A DNA stretch of 64,000 nucleotides from Anaspis maculata (taxonomy: Eukaryota > Arthropoda > Insecta > Coleoptera > Scraptiidae), in assembly GCA_949128115.1 (NCBI GenBank), contig OX421966.1:52325416-52389415 (forward strand), read 5' to 3'. The notes below the pieces were generated by a model. That model was not told the origin of the DNA, ran no database searches, and saw nothing but the letters and a program-made list of their open reading frames with translations. Of this stretch, positions 46,705 to 57,400 are shown one piece after another (position 1 is the stretch's first letter; every line of letters starts with the position of its first letter). A program made the translations under genes and the position numbers.

Positions 46705-47966
46705 ATTGTGACGTCATCGCGCCAAATTTGAAATGATCGAAAACTTTCATAATTTTTTTTTACCAAGAAAACTTACGAAAAAAAATCTGTTAACTATATA
46801 GCGTCACTTATCAAGAAGTGAACTTAAAAAAAAAATCGGTCAGTCGGTCACTACCCTTTTGATGTATGAAGAGTGCAGGGAGCACTAGGACCTCTTTTGG
46901 ACCGGCTAATCGGCTGTATCAGATTGCCAATTAAACTGTAGAAGATTGACTGGAGGCACTAGTTTTCCAGGTACACGATTTGATACTTCATAGGAGTTCC
47001 AGGGATGGTACTGGGTCTCTGAAGTGACAAGATCAAAGAGCCTCTGCAGTTGCAAGAAATCAAATCAAAATTGCCGCTTCAAGGTTCAAAAATGCAATGA
47101 GACACAAGGAGCTTGAAACTGTTTTGCATTTAGATTGCCAGTAAACTTTTGAGACTTCAAGGAAGCACTGGGGCTCCCAAGTGACAAGACTAGCTTAAGA
47201 TTAAAAAACGTCGAGGTTGATTTTCAGGGTTTGACTTTTCTGTCTTTCAAATTTGTCGTGCAAACCCTCATTCTGTCGTGAATATACCCTTTTTTGCCGT
47301 GTATAGTTTGTCGTGAAAAATCTTATATCAGCCGTTACTTTCACCTTTTTTGTCGTTTTTGTTCTGGCGTGACGTGTCTTTATTTTGTAGTGCAGTAAAC
47401 ATATCCCCATTTATTATTTTTCTGGGCTCGCTAGATTATGAAATCCCAGATGCCAGTTCTAGATCCAGCGCTCGTGAAAATCAATTTACAAAGCTTAACA
47501 TGTAAATAATTATGATTCACTCATGAGTCAAAATTGAAGTGGACCAACCCAGAATTTGGCCTCTGTTAAAATAAGAAATATCTGGGAAAAAAAAAGGAAA
47601 AATTAAGGCTTGTTTAGCATTGACACTATTGATATTGATGACCAACATAACTTCGATGTAACCGCCCTCTACATACAATAAAATCTACTTATAATAGAAA
47701 TATAAACGTTTGAAAACAAAAGTAATAATAGGCAAAGGCTGGATAGAATATTCCTATATACGCACCTCGATACGCACTTTATTACACACCTACTTCACAA
47801 GCATTGAATATAAACAATGATGATTGATTGTATATTTTTAATTCATTACTTGAATTAAAATACTCATCACATTCACGTTTTTTCACTCAATATGCTTAAT
47901 CACACAAAAAGCACAATGAAGTAAAATGTATATGGGCACGAATAAAAACAAAAAGCCAGTATTAGA
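46705..47966. other. Intergenic upstream of Gr-E
   Basis: 46870-47190 has weak repeats of 'actggggctcccaagtgacaag' type. 47220-47400 is rich in 'tgtcgtg' and 'accctttttt' words, with an inverted relative near 41840-41880. The last 150 bases are presumably the Gr-E promoter and leader, with no clear TATA box assigned. Confidence 0.4.
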
Positions 47967-49116
47967 ATGACTCACCGACTATCCAGGGGCGACATTCGCT
48001 TCATCAAGATTCCCTTCAATTTGGGCAAACTCCTCGGTCTAACTCCGCGATATGATTTTGAACTTCAAACCATCTCCGATTCTGTTCGGAACCGAATCCA
48101 AAGCATCATTCTGACGTGCATAATCTTATTATCCGGCCTGTTTTTGATGGTTTATCGGCACCGCATTACATCCGGGAGCGGATCTTCGCCAGTGGAATTT
48201 GTATTATTGTATTTCATCGAATTTTCTATGTACCTGATGGTGATATCTGTCGCTGTAAGCTCATGCAAACACAAGCATTGGAGGAACCTGATGAACGGTT
48301 TTCAATTCCTCGACAAGCAATTGGGGACAGACGAAAATGTCATCGATTTCCGTCCGTTCATATCGTTCGTGTTATGGCACGTAATCGTTATAGTCAGTTA
48401 TGCATTCACTAGTCGGGAATTTTTGACTGAAATTGACGTGGGATTGTTCATGACGTTCATCGTTTACGACTGCTGCTTGTATTATATGTTCGTGATTGTG
48501 TTTCTAATGTACAACATTCTTGTATCTTTCAAAATTCGTTACAAGAACCTTAACAGGACACTTACTAATTTTGAAATAGAGCCTAAGAAAAGCGCAGTTC
48601 ACGTCATGGTGCTTGGAAGCATGCTCAACAGTTACAACAAAATTTTCGGATGGGCTGCTGTATTTCTCACTGGCATGACAGTTGCTTATACTGTGAGCGG
48701 TTTCAACTTTCTGGTGTTTGACAAAAGAAATTCTAATATGAATTTGACTACGGCCCTGTTGTTCAGAATACTGCTGATTTTGGTATTGCTTTATAATTAA
48801 TTATATCAAGCTTAGCGAATAAACCAAATAATATAGTTTTTTACAGTATGCTGTTGTAGCAGTACTGTTTGAATGCAGCGGTGTCAAGCGTGAAAGCAGA
48901 AAGACTGTTGCGTTGTGTTACAAGCTGTACTGGAGAGCATCGAAAATAGAACAGGAAGAGTATTTTCAGTTGGCAAAAATCGCAAAAGACAACGTTGCGG
49001 TGTTTACGGCGGCTGAGTTTTTCGAATTGAGCAGGGCGACGTTGTTCGGCATTTTGGAAACGTCTACAACTTATTTTGTGGTTGTATTGCAGTTTGGTCG
49101 AACTTTCAACGACTAG
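47967..49116 (+). CDS. Gustatory receptor (Gr-E), two exons, 361 aa
   Basis: Exon 1 is 47967-48782 (272 codons) and exon 2 is 48847-49116 (89 codons plus stop). The intron is only 64 nt, with donor TTG|GTATTG and acceptor TTTTTTACAG, in the same phase-0 position as in the paralogues. If unspliced, exon 1 would stop after LLYN at 48800. The start MTHRLSRGDIRF matches Gr-G (MTYRLARSDIRF), supporting ATG 47967. Landmarks are TPRYDF, VYDCCLYYMFVIVFLMYN, NKIFGW, and the C-terminal STTYFVVVLQFG. Exon 2 aligns with the others through the FECSGV and VFTAAEFFEL segments. It is more divergent than Gr-A to Gr-D and intermediate between that group and Gr-F/Gr-G. The donor is weaker than in the other genes. 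Confidence 0.87.
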
Positions 49117-50893
49117 AATCAAAATAATAGGTGCTTCCCTTTTGCAACCTAAACTACATAAGTATTCTGACCAAAGTTGTTAGTGGTGTCTCACTTTCGC
49201 GCTTGTGATTTCTCGCTTTTTCTCTCTCTAATGAAGATCGGATCAGTGAGTTTTGAGATAAAACGAAAGCACCTATTGTTTCACAATGTGATCTTCCATG
49301 GATGTTGAGAGAAGAATAGATTCAAAATATACCCATCGTGGAGCTAACCTGGTTTTTATTTGATTTTTTGCGTTCAGACCCAAAAAATATCATGAAAATT
49401 TCACGTGACGTCATAATATTGGATCTCAAGTGGGCGACAGATGGCGCCACGTGAAAAACTTGAGTTTTGTTGGTGAACTTCTACGGCTAAAATTGCGGAT
49501 TCGGAACAACAGTTCGAACAGCAATAAATGACAGTTTTCAAGAGAATTGAAGTTTTGAATTACACTTTAGAATCTATTTGAAATTAAAGTCATCAAAATG
49601 CATGTGAAGCTGCAAGCTGATGGGATTATAAGAAATATATTTTTTTGAAAACCAGCCGCAGAAAAGACGAAGACGCGCTTGTTTTACAATATAAACAATC
49701 AGAAACCAGAATAAAACTCATTTAAAATCAATGTAGGTACCTACTCAGTTCCAATATTTTAGTATTATAACACCCCATTCAAATCCAAGAGTCATTTGAC
49801 GCATTTGACATCTCCCGGGGTGAATGTCATCAGATAGACATCGATCGTTGACGACAGTGTTGACAGTTGAAAAACGTGGGTGCGTGACCATAGTCACCCT
49901 CGGAAGAAGTGAAACTTCTATAGATATGAATCAGCAAACAACGTTCGAAGAGGTGTTCTTTTCGTACTCCCGCTCCGCTCCCTAACGGTTTGTATCATCT
50001 TGTTTTTCTTATTATCAAGCTTATTATTATTATTATTATTATGAGTCACTCAAAGAACAGAATACTTTCAACATGATTTTTTCACGATTAGACTTCTTTT
50101 GTTTCTTTTCTCCCTGCGCTCGGCGCTTAAACTCCCATTCTCCGTCACATGAAGTTTCACTCATGCCCCTAATACAATTAATATCTATTTTCATCAATAA
50201 TATTCTCCACAAATAATTATGTGAATGTGACATCGTGACGGATCTTCTTACTGTACGATTTTCCCCGTTATATTACAGCACGGTGGAAACTGTGTTCTGG
50301 CAGGCACAGCATGACAATCTAATAATCTCCACAAAGTATAAGAATGTCGTTTGGAAAACTCGATCTGGTATTAATTTTAATTGAAAAAATATAAAATACA
50401 TAAGTATTTACATAGGTATGTAGGTAGGTACCTCATGAATGTGATTTGAGGTAACTACGTGGTTCTAGAGTTCCTACGATATTATCTTCTTCAATCAAAA
50501 TAAGGCCGTAGGTTAAATTGAAATATTGACAGAATTGATATGAGTATTTCCAGTTATGTGCTCGCCACCGTACTTATATTTAGAATGTTACATTTAATTG
50601 AGGTGAAATCAAACCAATAAAAAAATAACAAAGAATAATGTCAAAAATCAATTTCCAAACATAAGAATTTGATCACCAAACCAGTATATATCATCGCTAT
50701 ACAATCAGCTGACATCTAGAACATTAACCAACTGTTTCAGCCTCAATTGTCGAAAATTCTCTTTCCCCTCTGGGCTTTAATCATCCACCCCTGCTTTCCT
50801 GCTTAATAGAAGTACCTGGAAGTTGTGTTTACATTTGGGTGTGCGGCATTCGATTTTATTTTTGAATTGTAAACGTCCGTTGAAGAATATACC
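49117..50893. other. Intergenic, no gene recognised
   Basis: AT-rich sequence with a (TTA)n-type microsatellite near 50022-50041. No RNA gene or frame of note. Confidence 0.4.
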
Positions 50894-51035
50894 CAGAGCC
50901 GGGCCGGGCCTGGCCTATTTGCCGCCTGCGTGTCACCGAAAAATTGCCGCCCCCCTCACCGGCAGTGGAGAGCCCCACCAAATGCGAGAATGAAAAAATC
51001 TTTCGAAATTCAACTTTATTCTAGGCCCGGCCCTG
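50894..51035. mobile_element. hAT-type MITE with perfect 8-bp target duplication
   Basis: 142 bases with ends CAGAGCCGGGCCGGGCC-like and GGCCCGGCCCTG. AATATACC occurs on both sides (50886-50893 and 51036-51043), the 8-bp duplication expected for hAT. It is GC-richer than the surroundings and has no coding capacity. Confidence 0.85.
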
Positions 51036-51043
51036 AATATACC

Positions 51044-51468
51044 TCCCTATCCCTATAATAAAATACATCCGCTCGAATCTATTCAAGCCAAGTCGAGAGT
51101 AGCATTCCTGTCGGGCCAACAGTACGACAACACGAAGAGCAGTCCAGTGTCGGCGATTAGTAAAAAATATAACCGAACGTGGCGAACGCCGCAACAGCTT
51201 ATTCTTACATTTCTTGGGACGACGCTGGTCGCCCCAAGGTCAGACAAGACAACGTTACAGGCGTTCGTTACAACCACTGATGCTATGAACCAATTTCACT
51301 CCCATGTGTGGTTCTGCGCTAGTTGTGTGGTGTGATCTAGGCGCGAGAATAGAAGTTTCACTTCAACAAAGGATTTTTCACATACCAACATCAATTTTGG
51401 TTCTAAAAATTAACATCAACAAGTAATTTCCGTTATTTTATTTCCGTTTGTTATTTCTTTACGCCTGT
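51044..51468. other. Sequence downstream of the Gr-F terminal exon
   Basis: No gene recognised. It would contain the 3' untranslated region of Gr-F on the minus strand. Confidence 0.35.
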
Positions 51469-51744
51469 CTAACAAGTCAAGTTCTGGTTGAACTGTATAA
51501 CTACAATCAAGTAGGTCGTCGTGGTGCCCAAGATGTAAAACAGCGTGCTGCTGTCGATTTCGAAAACGTTTGCTGCTGTAAATCTGGCAACGTTGCACGC
51601 CGCCAGCTGGGCCAAACGCAAAATCTCCATTCGTTCCGTGGAGTTTGTTCCAAATCCTTCTTGCAGTCTGTTGCAGATGGCGATCGTTTTCAGGCCTTCT
51701 CGCTTGGCATGGTCGCAAGACATTATCACCATGGTGGTCGAGAT
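51469..51744 (-). CDS. Gustatory receptor Gr-F, terminal exon (91 aa)
   Basis: A Gr terminal exon on the complement: acceptor TTTTGCAG ending at 51745, then 51744-51469 in phase 0. It reads ISTTMVIMSCD, VARFTAANVFEIDSSTL and finally TTTTYLIVVIQFNQ before the stop. The MSCD and VIQFN details match Gr-G and not Gr-A to Gr-E. The nearest unpaired first exon upstream on this strand is 58399-59241, which lacks a terminal exon of its own and has a good donor. I therefore join them across an intron of 6654 nt. If not joined, this is an orphan exon and both pieces would be pseudogene fragments. Confidence 0.75.
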   Translation of the reverse strand: MSTTMVIMSCDHAKREGLKTIAICNRLQEGFGTNSTERMEILRLAQLAACNVARFTAANVFEIDSSTLFYILGTTTTYLIVVIQFNQNLTC

Positions 51745-52437
51745 CTGCAAAATTGGTTTTATACATGAGGTTCTTTCTTTAGGTTGGTTGATATTTTGAA
51801 TCCAAAGACTGGTTTCATGATGCAAGAGAGTAATTTGAGTGGAATCGCTTGGCCGAGTACGCTAGCGGTGCACCGGGGCAATGACAGGGCGTCCAAGTGA
51901 ATTCGCCAAAGATTTCGGGAGCTTGAGAATGGGAGATTATACTCGTATTTAGATAGTAGGGCCGCTACGTGAAAAGTTACCGCACTTCATGTCAGAGCTA
52001 TGAAATTTGATACACTTCTTTAGAGAACTATTTGGAACAATTCTGTCCGAGGTGCCCACAAAAATTATTTCTGCATCCAAAATGGCGACCGTTCTCCAAA
52101 ATGGCGACTTGAATACGTGAAAATGTCATATTCACCCCATTGTACCGCAGGATTTCGATTCCCATACTAGCTATTCTCAATCGTAATAATCGTAAACAAC
52201 CATAATAATCGTGACAGATTCTCAATTTTCTGTATACAGAGTGTAGGTACGCGCGAGATAAAACCAACAAACGGTTCCCATTGAAGTTATTTTAAAAAAA
52301 CAAGAATCAGTCCTTGTTAATTCCACCCGTAGAGCTTTCGAATATGCTCATCATACATTTGTTCAACTAATAGTATACAGGGTGTTGAAAAAAAAGCGAG
52401 GGGTTAACCACTGTGGAGGTTTTCTGTCCCTTGCCTT

Positions 52438-52560
52438 GGAGATCCGTGGAGGTTTGGTGGAGATCCGTGGGGATCCGTGGAGATCCGTGGAGGTTTGGTG
52501 GAGATCCGTGGGGATCCGTGGAGATCCGTGGAGGTTTTATGGAGATCCGTGGAGATTTCG
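52438..52560 (+). repeat. 12-bp minisatellite GGAGATCCGTGG (array 1)
   Basis: Tandem copies of GGAGATCCGTGG and GGGATCCGTGG, with interspersed 'ggaggtttggt' units. All three frames stay open through it, producing misleading ORFs on both strands. Confidence 0.85.
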
Positions 52561-53184
52561 TGGAAATTTCTTCTCAATTTGGACACTTTTCTGATATTTG
52601 AAGTCATATGATGTCTTTGGATCAATGTTTTAATATCTAAGCTTGATTTGTTGGCCAGCTCTAGTTGAAAATAGTAAGGATAAATACTTCGTATTGATAG
52701 ATCGGCAAATTTTTGATATCGTTAAAGCAGAATTCTGTATTATCCCATTCAAGACGACCTGTAATGGATGTCACCCCTGTTTCCCTTTCTTGTTTTGCGA
52801 ATCGTTGCGAATGAGAAAATCAGGGTGAGTGCTCGAGTGAAGGCCAGTTTGACGAAAGCGAAATAGCCTCGGAAATAGCACTTTTCGGGAATAGATCCTG
52901 GAGTAAACTGCACGCCGGCGAAAGTTTAACCCAGGAGGTTATACCAAGTAAAAAGTAGGTGACCGTGTCATAAAGGGGACCTGAAGCCGTACATTTCACA
53001 GTAACAACTTCACCATTATTCCCTTTCTCTAGCAATAATTTTGAGTCGATCTAGGTACGGGAGAATGCGATTTACTAACGTGAACTATTCAATTTTCGCA
53101 CTTGAACAATGTCCACTTTCCTTGCTGGTCGCCATGGTAACCACACTCTCTTCTCGCTGTTCTTTTCTGACAATTGACGTTTCA

Positions 53185-54002
53185 AGGAGCTATGCGAAAA
53201 ATGTGAAGATGCATGTGCTTCACATAGCGCAGTACGTTATTGGCAATAATAAAAACAGCAATATGATTTGAAAGGCAAATAGAGAAATTACACGCGTCAA
53301 CTATACCTATTTTTCGCGACTTTTTTTTCCGTTTTTCGTGTTTTATTCCTTCTTTTTAAACGTACTTTACCTCCTTTTTATGCTTTTGCGGGATATACTT
53401 TCCATGCGTTGTTATCCTTTTTTGGGCTCTTCCGTTTTTTCCTTGCACTCCATTCCTTCCTTACACGCGTCGACTGCCTTATCTAGCGACTTTCTTCCCG
53501 TTTCGTGTGATTTATTCTTACTTGTCAATGTTTTCTTTTACGATTGTTAGCGATTTTTAGCCCTGTTTCTTGTTTTATGACGCGTTCTTTTTAGTCTCTT
53601 CCCGCCCAACAGTCCAATTTCACCCCTTGGTCCCGTTGGTGTCTTTTGGTGGCGTATTGCCACAAAACCAATGTGTTTCACTGATTTTCTTACAATTACT
53701 TGCGATTTTTCACCCCGTTCTTATAGTTTTATGATGTCGGAGACATTGTCACAAAAACAATGTCTTCCTGTTTTTTTCCCGATTTCTTGTCATTTTCTGC
53801 CCTGTTTCGTTTTACGACGCGTTATTCCGCCCAGCGCAAAAATACACTGCGTAGTTTCCTTCCTTTCATTTTTTTTCTCGAAAATCTGTGTATCTTCCGC
53901 AAAATTTCTTTTAAAAACCTTCTGGGCCACCGTTTGTAGTCTATTCCTACTTTTGGACAGATCGAAATCGGGATCGGGATCCCCTTTATGACACGGTCGC
54001 AA
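53185..54002 (+). repeat. Dispersed repeat, copy 2
   Basis: Same family and orientation as 23255-24058, with diverged T-rich sequence and shared blocks 'actttccatgcgttgttatc' and 'aatacactgcgtagtttcct'. It lies inside the inferred Gr-F intron. Confidence 0.75.
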
Positions 54003-54112
54003 GACAATTGGTCACTTCATCAGAAGACAATAATTGATTTTGATCCCCACTTGAGATAACCCTATGCAGTATGTGTGTACGTATGTACGTGAACACTGCG
54101 CATGCGCTAGAC

Positions 54113-54280
54113 TGTGGAGATCCATGGAGGTTTTGTGGAGATCCGTGGAGGTCTTGTGGAGATCCGTGGGGATCCGTGGGGATCCGTGGAGATCTGTGGG
54201 GATCCGTGGAGATCCGTGGGGATCCGTGGGGATCCGTGGAGATATGTGGAGGTATGGTGGAGATATTGGAGGTTTCATTC
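54113..54280 (+). repeat. 12-bp minisatellite GGAGATCCGTGG (array 2)
   Basis: Same unit and strand as 52438-52560, 1.6 kb away and somewhat longer. Open frames across it are artefacts. Confidence 0.85.
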
Positions 54281-54569
54281 TATTTGGAGGTTTTTTGTAC
54301 CAGATTTTCGGTCGTGGTCGACCCCTCGAAAAAAAGTTTACAATTTTTGCGACACCCTGTTACGCCTCGAAATTCGGGCCAAGTCCGGACCTGCGTTACC
54401 TACGGTGAAACCAGGGACTTTTGCGGCATAACTGTGGGACGCCTGCTGTCACATGCGCGACGAAATTGACATGCGGTTTCCGAGTTTCTGTCATTTGTAC
54501 GAAGGCGCAGAGCGGACATCAGAGTTTTTTTTATGATTTCGAAAAAAAAATCACGAAATTATGGGGATA

Positions 54570-54958
54570 AAGTCAGAATTCTGAGTTTAAAGTCGGAATT
54601 CTGAGTTTGAAAGTCAGAATTCTGAGTTTAAAGTCGGAATTCTGAGTTTGAAAGTCAGAATTCTGAGTTTAAAGTCGGAATTCTGAGTTTGAAAGTCAGA
54701 ATTCTGAGTTTAAAGTCGGAATTCCGAGTTTAAAGTCGGAATTCTGAGTTTGAAAGTCAGAATTCTGAGTTTAAAGTCGGAATTCTGAGTTTGAAAGTCA
54801 GAATTCTGAGTTTAAAGTCGGAATTCCGAGTTTAAAGTCAGAATTCTGAGTTTAAAGTCGGAATTCTGAGTTTAAAGTCGGAATTCTGAGTTTAAAGTCG
54901 GAATTCTGAGTTTGAAAGTCGGAATTCTGAGTTTCAAACTCGGAATTCTGCGCGCGCA
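54570..54958 (+). repeat. Satellite array, about 20-bp units (left arm)
   Basis: About 19 units of the type AAGTCGGAATTCTGAGTTT, alternating AAGTCAG/AAGTCGG and TTTAAA/TTTGAAA variants. Each contains an EcoRI-like GAATTC. The array ends at a GCGCGCGC stretch. Confidence 0.9.
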
Positions 54959-55056
54959 CAATTCCGAGTTTCAAAGTCAGAATTCTGCGCGCGCATCGGC
55001 AGGAATCGAGCCGGTTGATTAAATAGTGATTGACAAGTTGACGACCCTAACGATAC

Positions 55057-55383
55057 CTACTTACTCGCTAGGTATTTAATAAAATCTTCGAGAGATGTAA
55101 CAACTTGTGCTTTTTCTAAACCCGAGTCTAAACCCTTTTTTTCCTTAACACGATACGGACATTCCACACAGCCGATCTGGTTAATTCTTTGTCCGTAGCG
55201 TGCGTCATCATGTGCTTCTTCATACACCTCTCCTTCGCGCAATACGAACATTTGGTACAATCGAACCAGTCGATGGCGTCGGCGGCGACATGGCTCCACC
55301 TGAATGAAGTTCCTTTGTGCTTTGAACGATAAGCCTCGATAAGAACACTCGGCGCATTGTAGGTACAATAGCAGCAATAGCAT
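55057..55383 (-). pseudogene. C2H2 zinc-finger gene fragment in the left arm
   Basis: Minus-strand frames carry broken C2H2 fingers. An LQCAECSYRG start is followed in another frame by FDCTKCSYCAKERCMKKH (then MMTH), which is C-x2-C-x11-H-x3-H. After a further shift comes IGCVECPYRVKEKKG. The frame changes show it cannot be read as one protein. The mirror copy in the right arm (about 55930-56110) breaks off after SYCAKERP where the satellite begins. Binding target unknown. Confidence 0.5.
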
Positions 55384-55587
55384 ATTATTACATAGGGTTG
55401 TGAAAAATGCTATATGCTAGGTACCTATTATAGCTGCGGCGCCTCTTTAAATCCCGAAGCGCAGCGCAGTAATGTTTTTGTTGGGCTGGCAGTATCGTGG
55501 CTGTCAAGCGCATAGCTGGGGCACTATTTGGTGCCACTGACAAATTCCGACTAACGTGATTAGGTAGGTACCTACTAACAACCCAAA

Positions 55588-55812
55588 TTGTGGACACGTC
55601 CAACTGTTCGCAATGTTCGCATCGGACTGACTGAATTCTTCTTCCAACTCAACCAACACGTCCAAAGGAATTACAAAAATGTTCATGCAGCCGAACTGTA
55701 CAATGCCATTGTCGAACCGGAACAGTTCTCTTGCATCTACTGCAACTACAAGAGCCATAAGCGTTTCGACTTATACGAACATTACAGACAAACACATGGA
55801 TACCTACAATGA
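55588..55812 (+). pseudogene. C2H2 zinc-finger fragment in the loop of the inverted repeat
   Basis: The frame ends with FSCIYCNYKSHKRFDLYEHY and then RQTHGY, a canonical C-x2-C-x12-H-x4-H finger, followed by a stop. The 45 residues before it are not recognised and may include degenerate finger sequence. It could be the last exon of a zinc-finger gene whose other fingers lie in the arms, but no splice-consistent full gene was found. Confidence 0.45.
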
Positions 55813-56118
55813 TAATTTCGCGCCGTCCCCTCCCCCCTCCACCTTTGCGTTATAACGTGACACAACTGTAATAGCATACCTATAGCATTATTCACAACCC
55901 TATGTAATATGCTATTGTTATTGTTGCTTTTGTACAATGCGCCGAATGCTCTTATCGAGGCTCATCGTTCGAAGCCGAGTTCAAAGCACAAAGGAACTTC
56001 ATTCGGGTGGAGCCATGTCGCCGCCGACGCCATCGAGTGGTTCGATTGTACCAAGTGTTCGTATTGCGCTAAGGAGAGGCCATTTAATCAACCGGCTCGA
56101 TTCCTGCCGATGCGCGCG

Positions 56119-56637
56119 CAGAATTCTGACTTTGAAACTCGGAATTGTGCGCGCGCAGAATTCCGAGTTTGAAACTCAGAATTCCGACTTTCAAACTCAG
56201 AATTCCGACTTTAAACTCAGAATTCCGACTTTAAACTCAGAATTCCGACTTTAAACTCAGAATTCTGACTTTAAACTCGGAATTCCGACTTTAAACTCAG
56301 AATTCTGACTTTCAAACTCAGAATTCCGACTTTAAACTCAGAATTCTGACTTTCAAACTCAGAATTCCGACTTTAATCTCAGAATTCCGACTTTAAACTC
56401 AGAATTCTAACTTTCAAACTCAGAATTCCGACTTTAAACTCAGAATTCCGACTTTCAAACTCAGAATTCCGACTTTAATCTCAGAATTCCGACTTTAAAC
56501 TCAGAATTCTGACTTTAAACTCGGAATTCCGACTTTAAACTCAGAATTCTGACTTTTAAACTCAGAATTCCGACTTTAAACTCAGAATTCTGACTTTCAA
56601 ACTCAGAATTCCGACTTTAATCTCAGAATTCTGACTT
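56119..56637 (-). repeat. Satellite array, about 20-bp units (right arm)
   Basis: The reverse-complement partner of 54570-54958, about 25 units of the type AAACTCAGAATTCCGACTTT. A new TTTAATCTC variant recurs at a regular spacing of a few units, a sign of higher-order duplication after the inversion formed. Confidence 0.9.
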
Positions 56638-56712
56638 CATCCCCATAATTTCGTGTTTTTTTTTTCGAAATCATAAAAAAAACTCCGATGTCCGCTCTGC
56701 GCCTTCGTACAT

Positions 56713-57400
56713 TTGGGTTTTTCGACGCGTGATAAAAGGCAGCAATGTCCAGCTAAAAGTGTCCCAAAGACTGCTCCCTGGCACGCCAGACTCGGGTAAG
56801 CGCAAGCACTTTTATTGGGGGATGGGCCCGGTTCATAATTGATTATCTTGGGCCGTTTCGGACCCCGTCCTCGTTCCTGAGGCTCGTCCTCGTTTCGGAC
56901 CCCGAAACTCGTCCTCGTTCCCGATGGCCGTTTCGTCCTGATGGTCGTTTCCGGACCCCGATGGTCGTACCGGACCCTGTTGGTCACACCGACCACGTAC
57001 TCTCCGTACCGGACCCCGATGGTCACACAGACCACGTACTCTTCGCAACGGACATCGCCATAGCCGGGGAAACGCCTCGCCAAGCTCGGAACACGCTGCA
57101 TGAAAACCGTCGTCGCTGTGGCCAGCAACGCCGCCTATACAGTGCAATTTACCAGAGCAGCGCGTCTCCGATCGAGGCTTCAAAGCCACCATCTCAACAA
57201 CGCACGCTTTTCAGTTAAGTGGTCTTGCATATTTCCAATGCGTGTCGTGTGAATCACGCTTCGGCTGCAAGCCTTTCGCAGCTGAATTTTTTTGCCTTTA
57301 GCATGTAATTTCTTTTCCTCTGCCTTCGTGTTTTTATTGGACACCGTTTCAAGTCTTTTTCCCTTCAGGATGTTTTTTCTGTAAATGTCACAGAAATTGG
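56713..57400. other. GC-rich stretch with short repeats
   Basis: 56860-57060 repeats 'ggaccccgatggtc' and 'gaccacgtactct' phrases in a loose tandem pattern. Long frames on both strands result from this composition. No gene recognised. Confidence 0.4.

Larger units (their letters stand above)
52378..54363. repeat. Possible 2-kb element with ACAGGGTGT ends
   Basis: ACAGGGTGTTG at 52379 and CGACACCCTGT near 54350 are inverted edges, each with an A-rich neighbour (right one before mirroring: 'aaaaaaagtttac'). The span includes two 12-bp minisatellites and dispersed repeat copy 2. Inverted homology beyond the ends is weak, so this is tentative. Confidence 0.35.
54497..56712. repeat. 2.2-kb inverted repeat carrying mirrored satellites and zinc-finger pieces
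   Basis: 'tgtacgaaggcgcagagcgg' at 54498 is mirrored at about 56692-56711. The arms then run through a poly-A/T stretch, a satellite array, a zinc-finger fragment and 'tacatagggttgtgaa' (about 55391), mirrored by 'ttcacaaccctatgta' (about 55890). The loop (about 55440-55855) holds a separate zinc-finger frame. The right array is longer than the left, so the arms have changed in copy number since duplication. All of it lies within the inferred Gr-F intron. Confidence 0.85.

Noticed and set aside
54064..54469. Three overlapping plus-strand frames of 105-132 codons
   Set aside because: They arise from the 12-bp minisatellite, whose unit length is a multiple of three and contains no stop codon.
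56637..57192. 119-163-codon minus-strand frames
   Set aside because: GC-rich tandem phrases keep several frames open at once. The Arg/Asp-rich translations match nothing.
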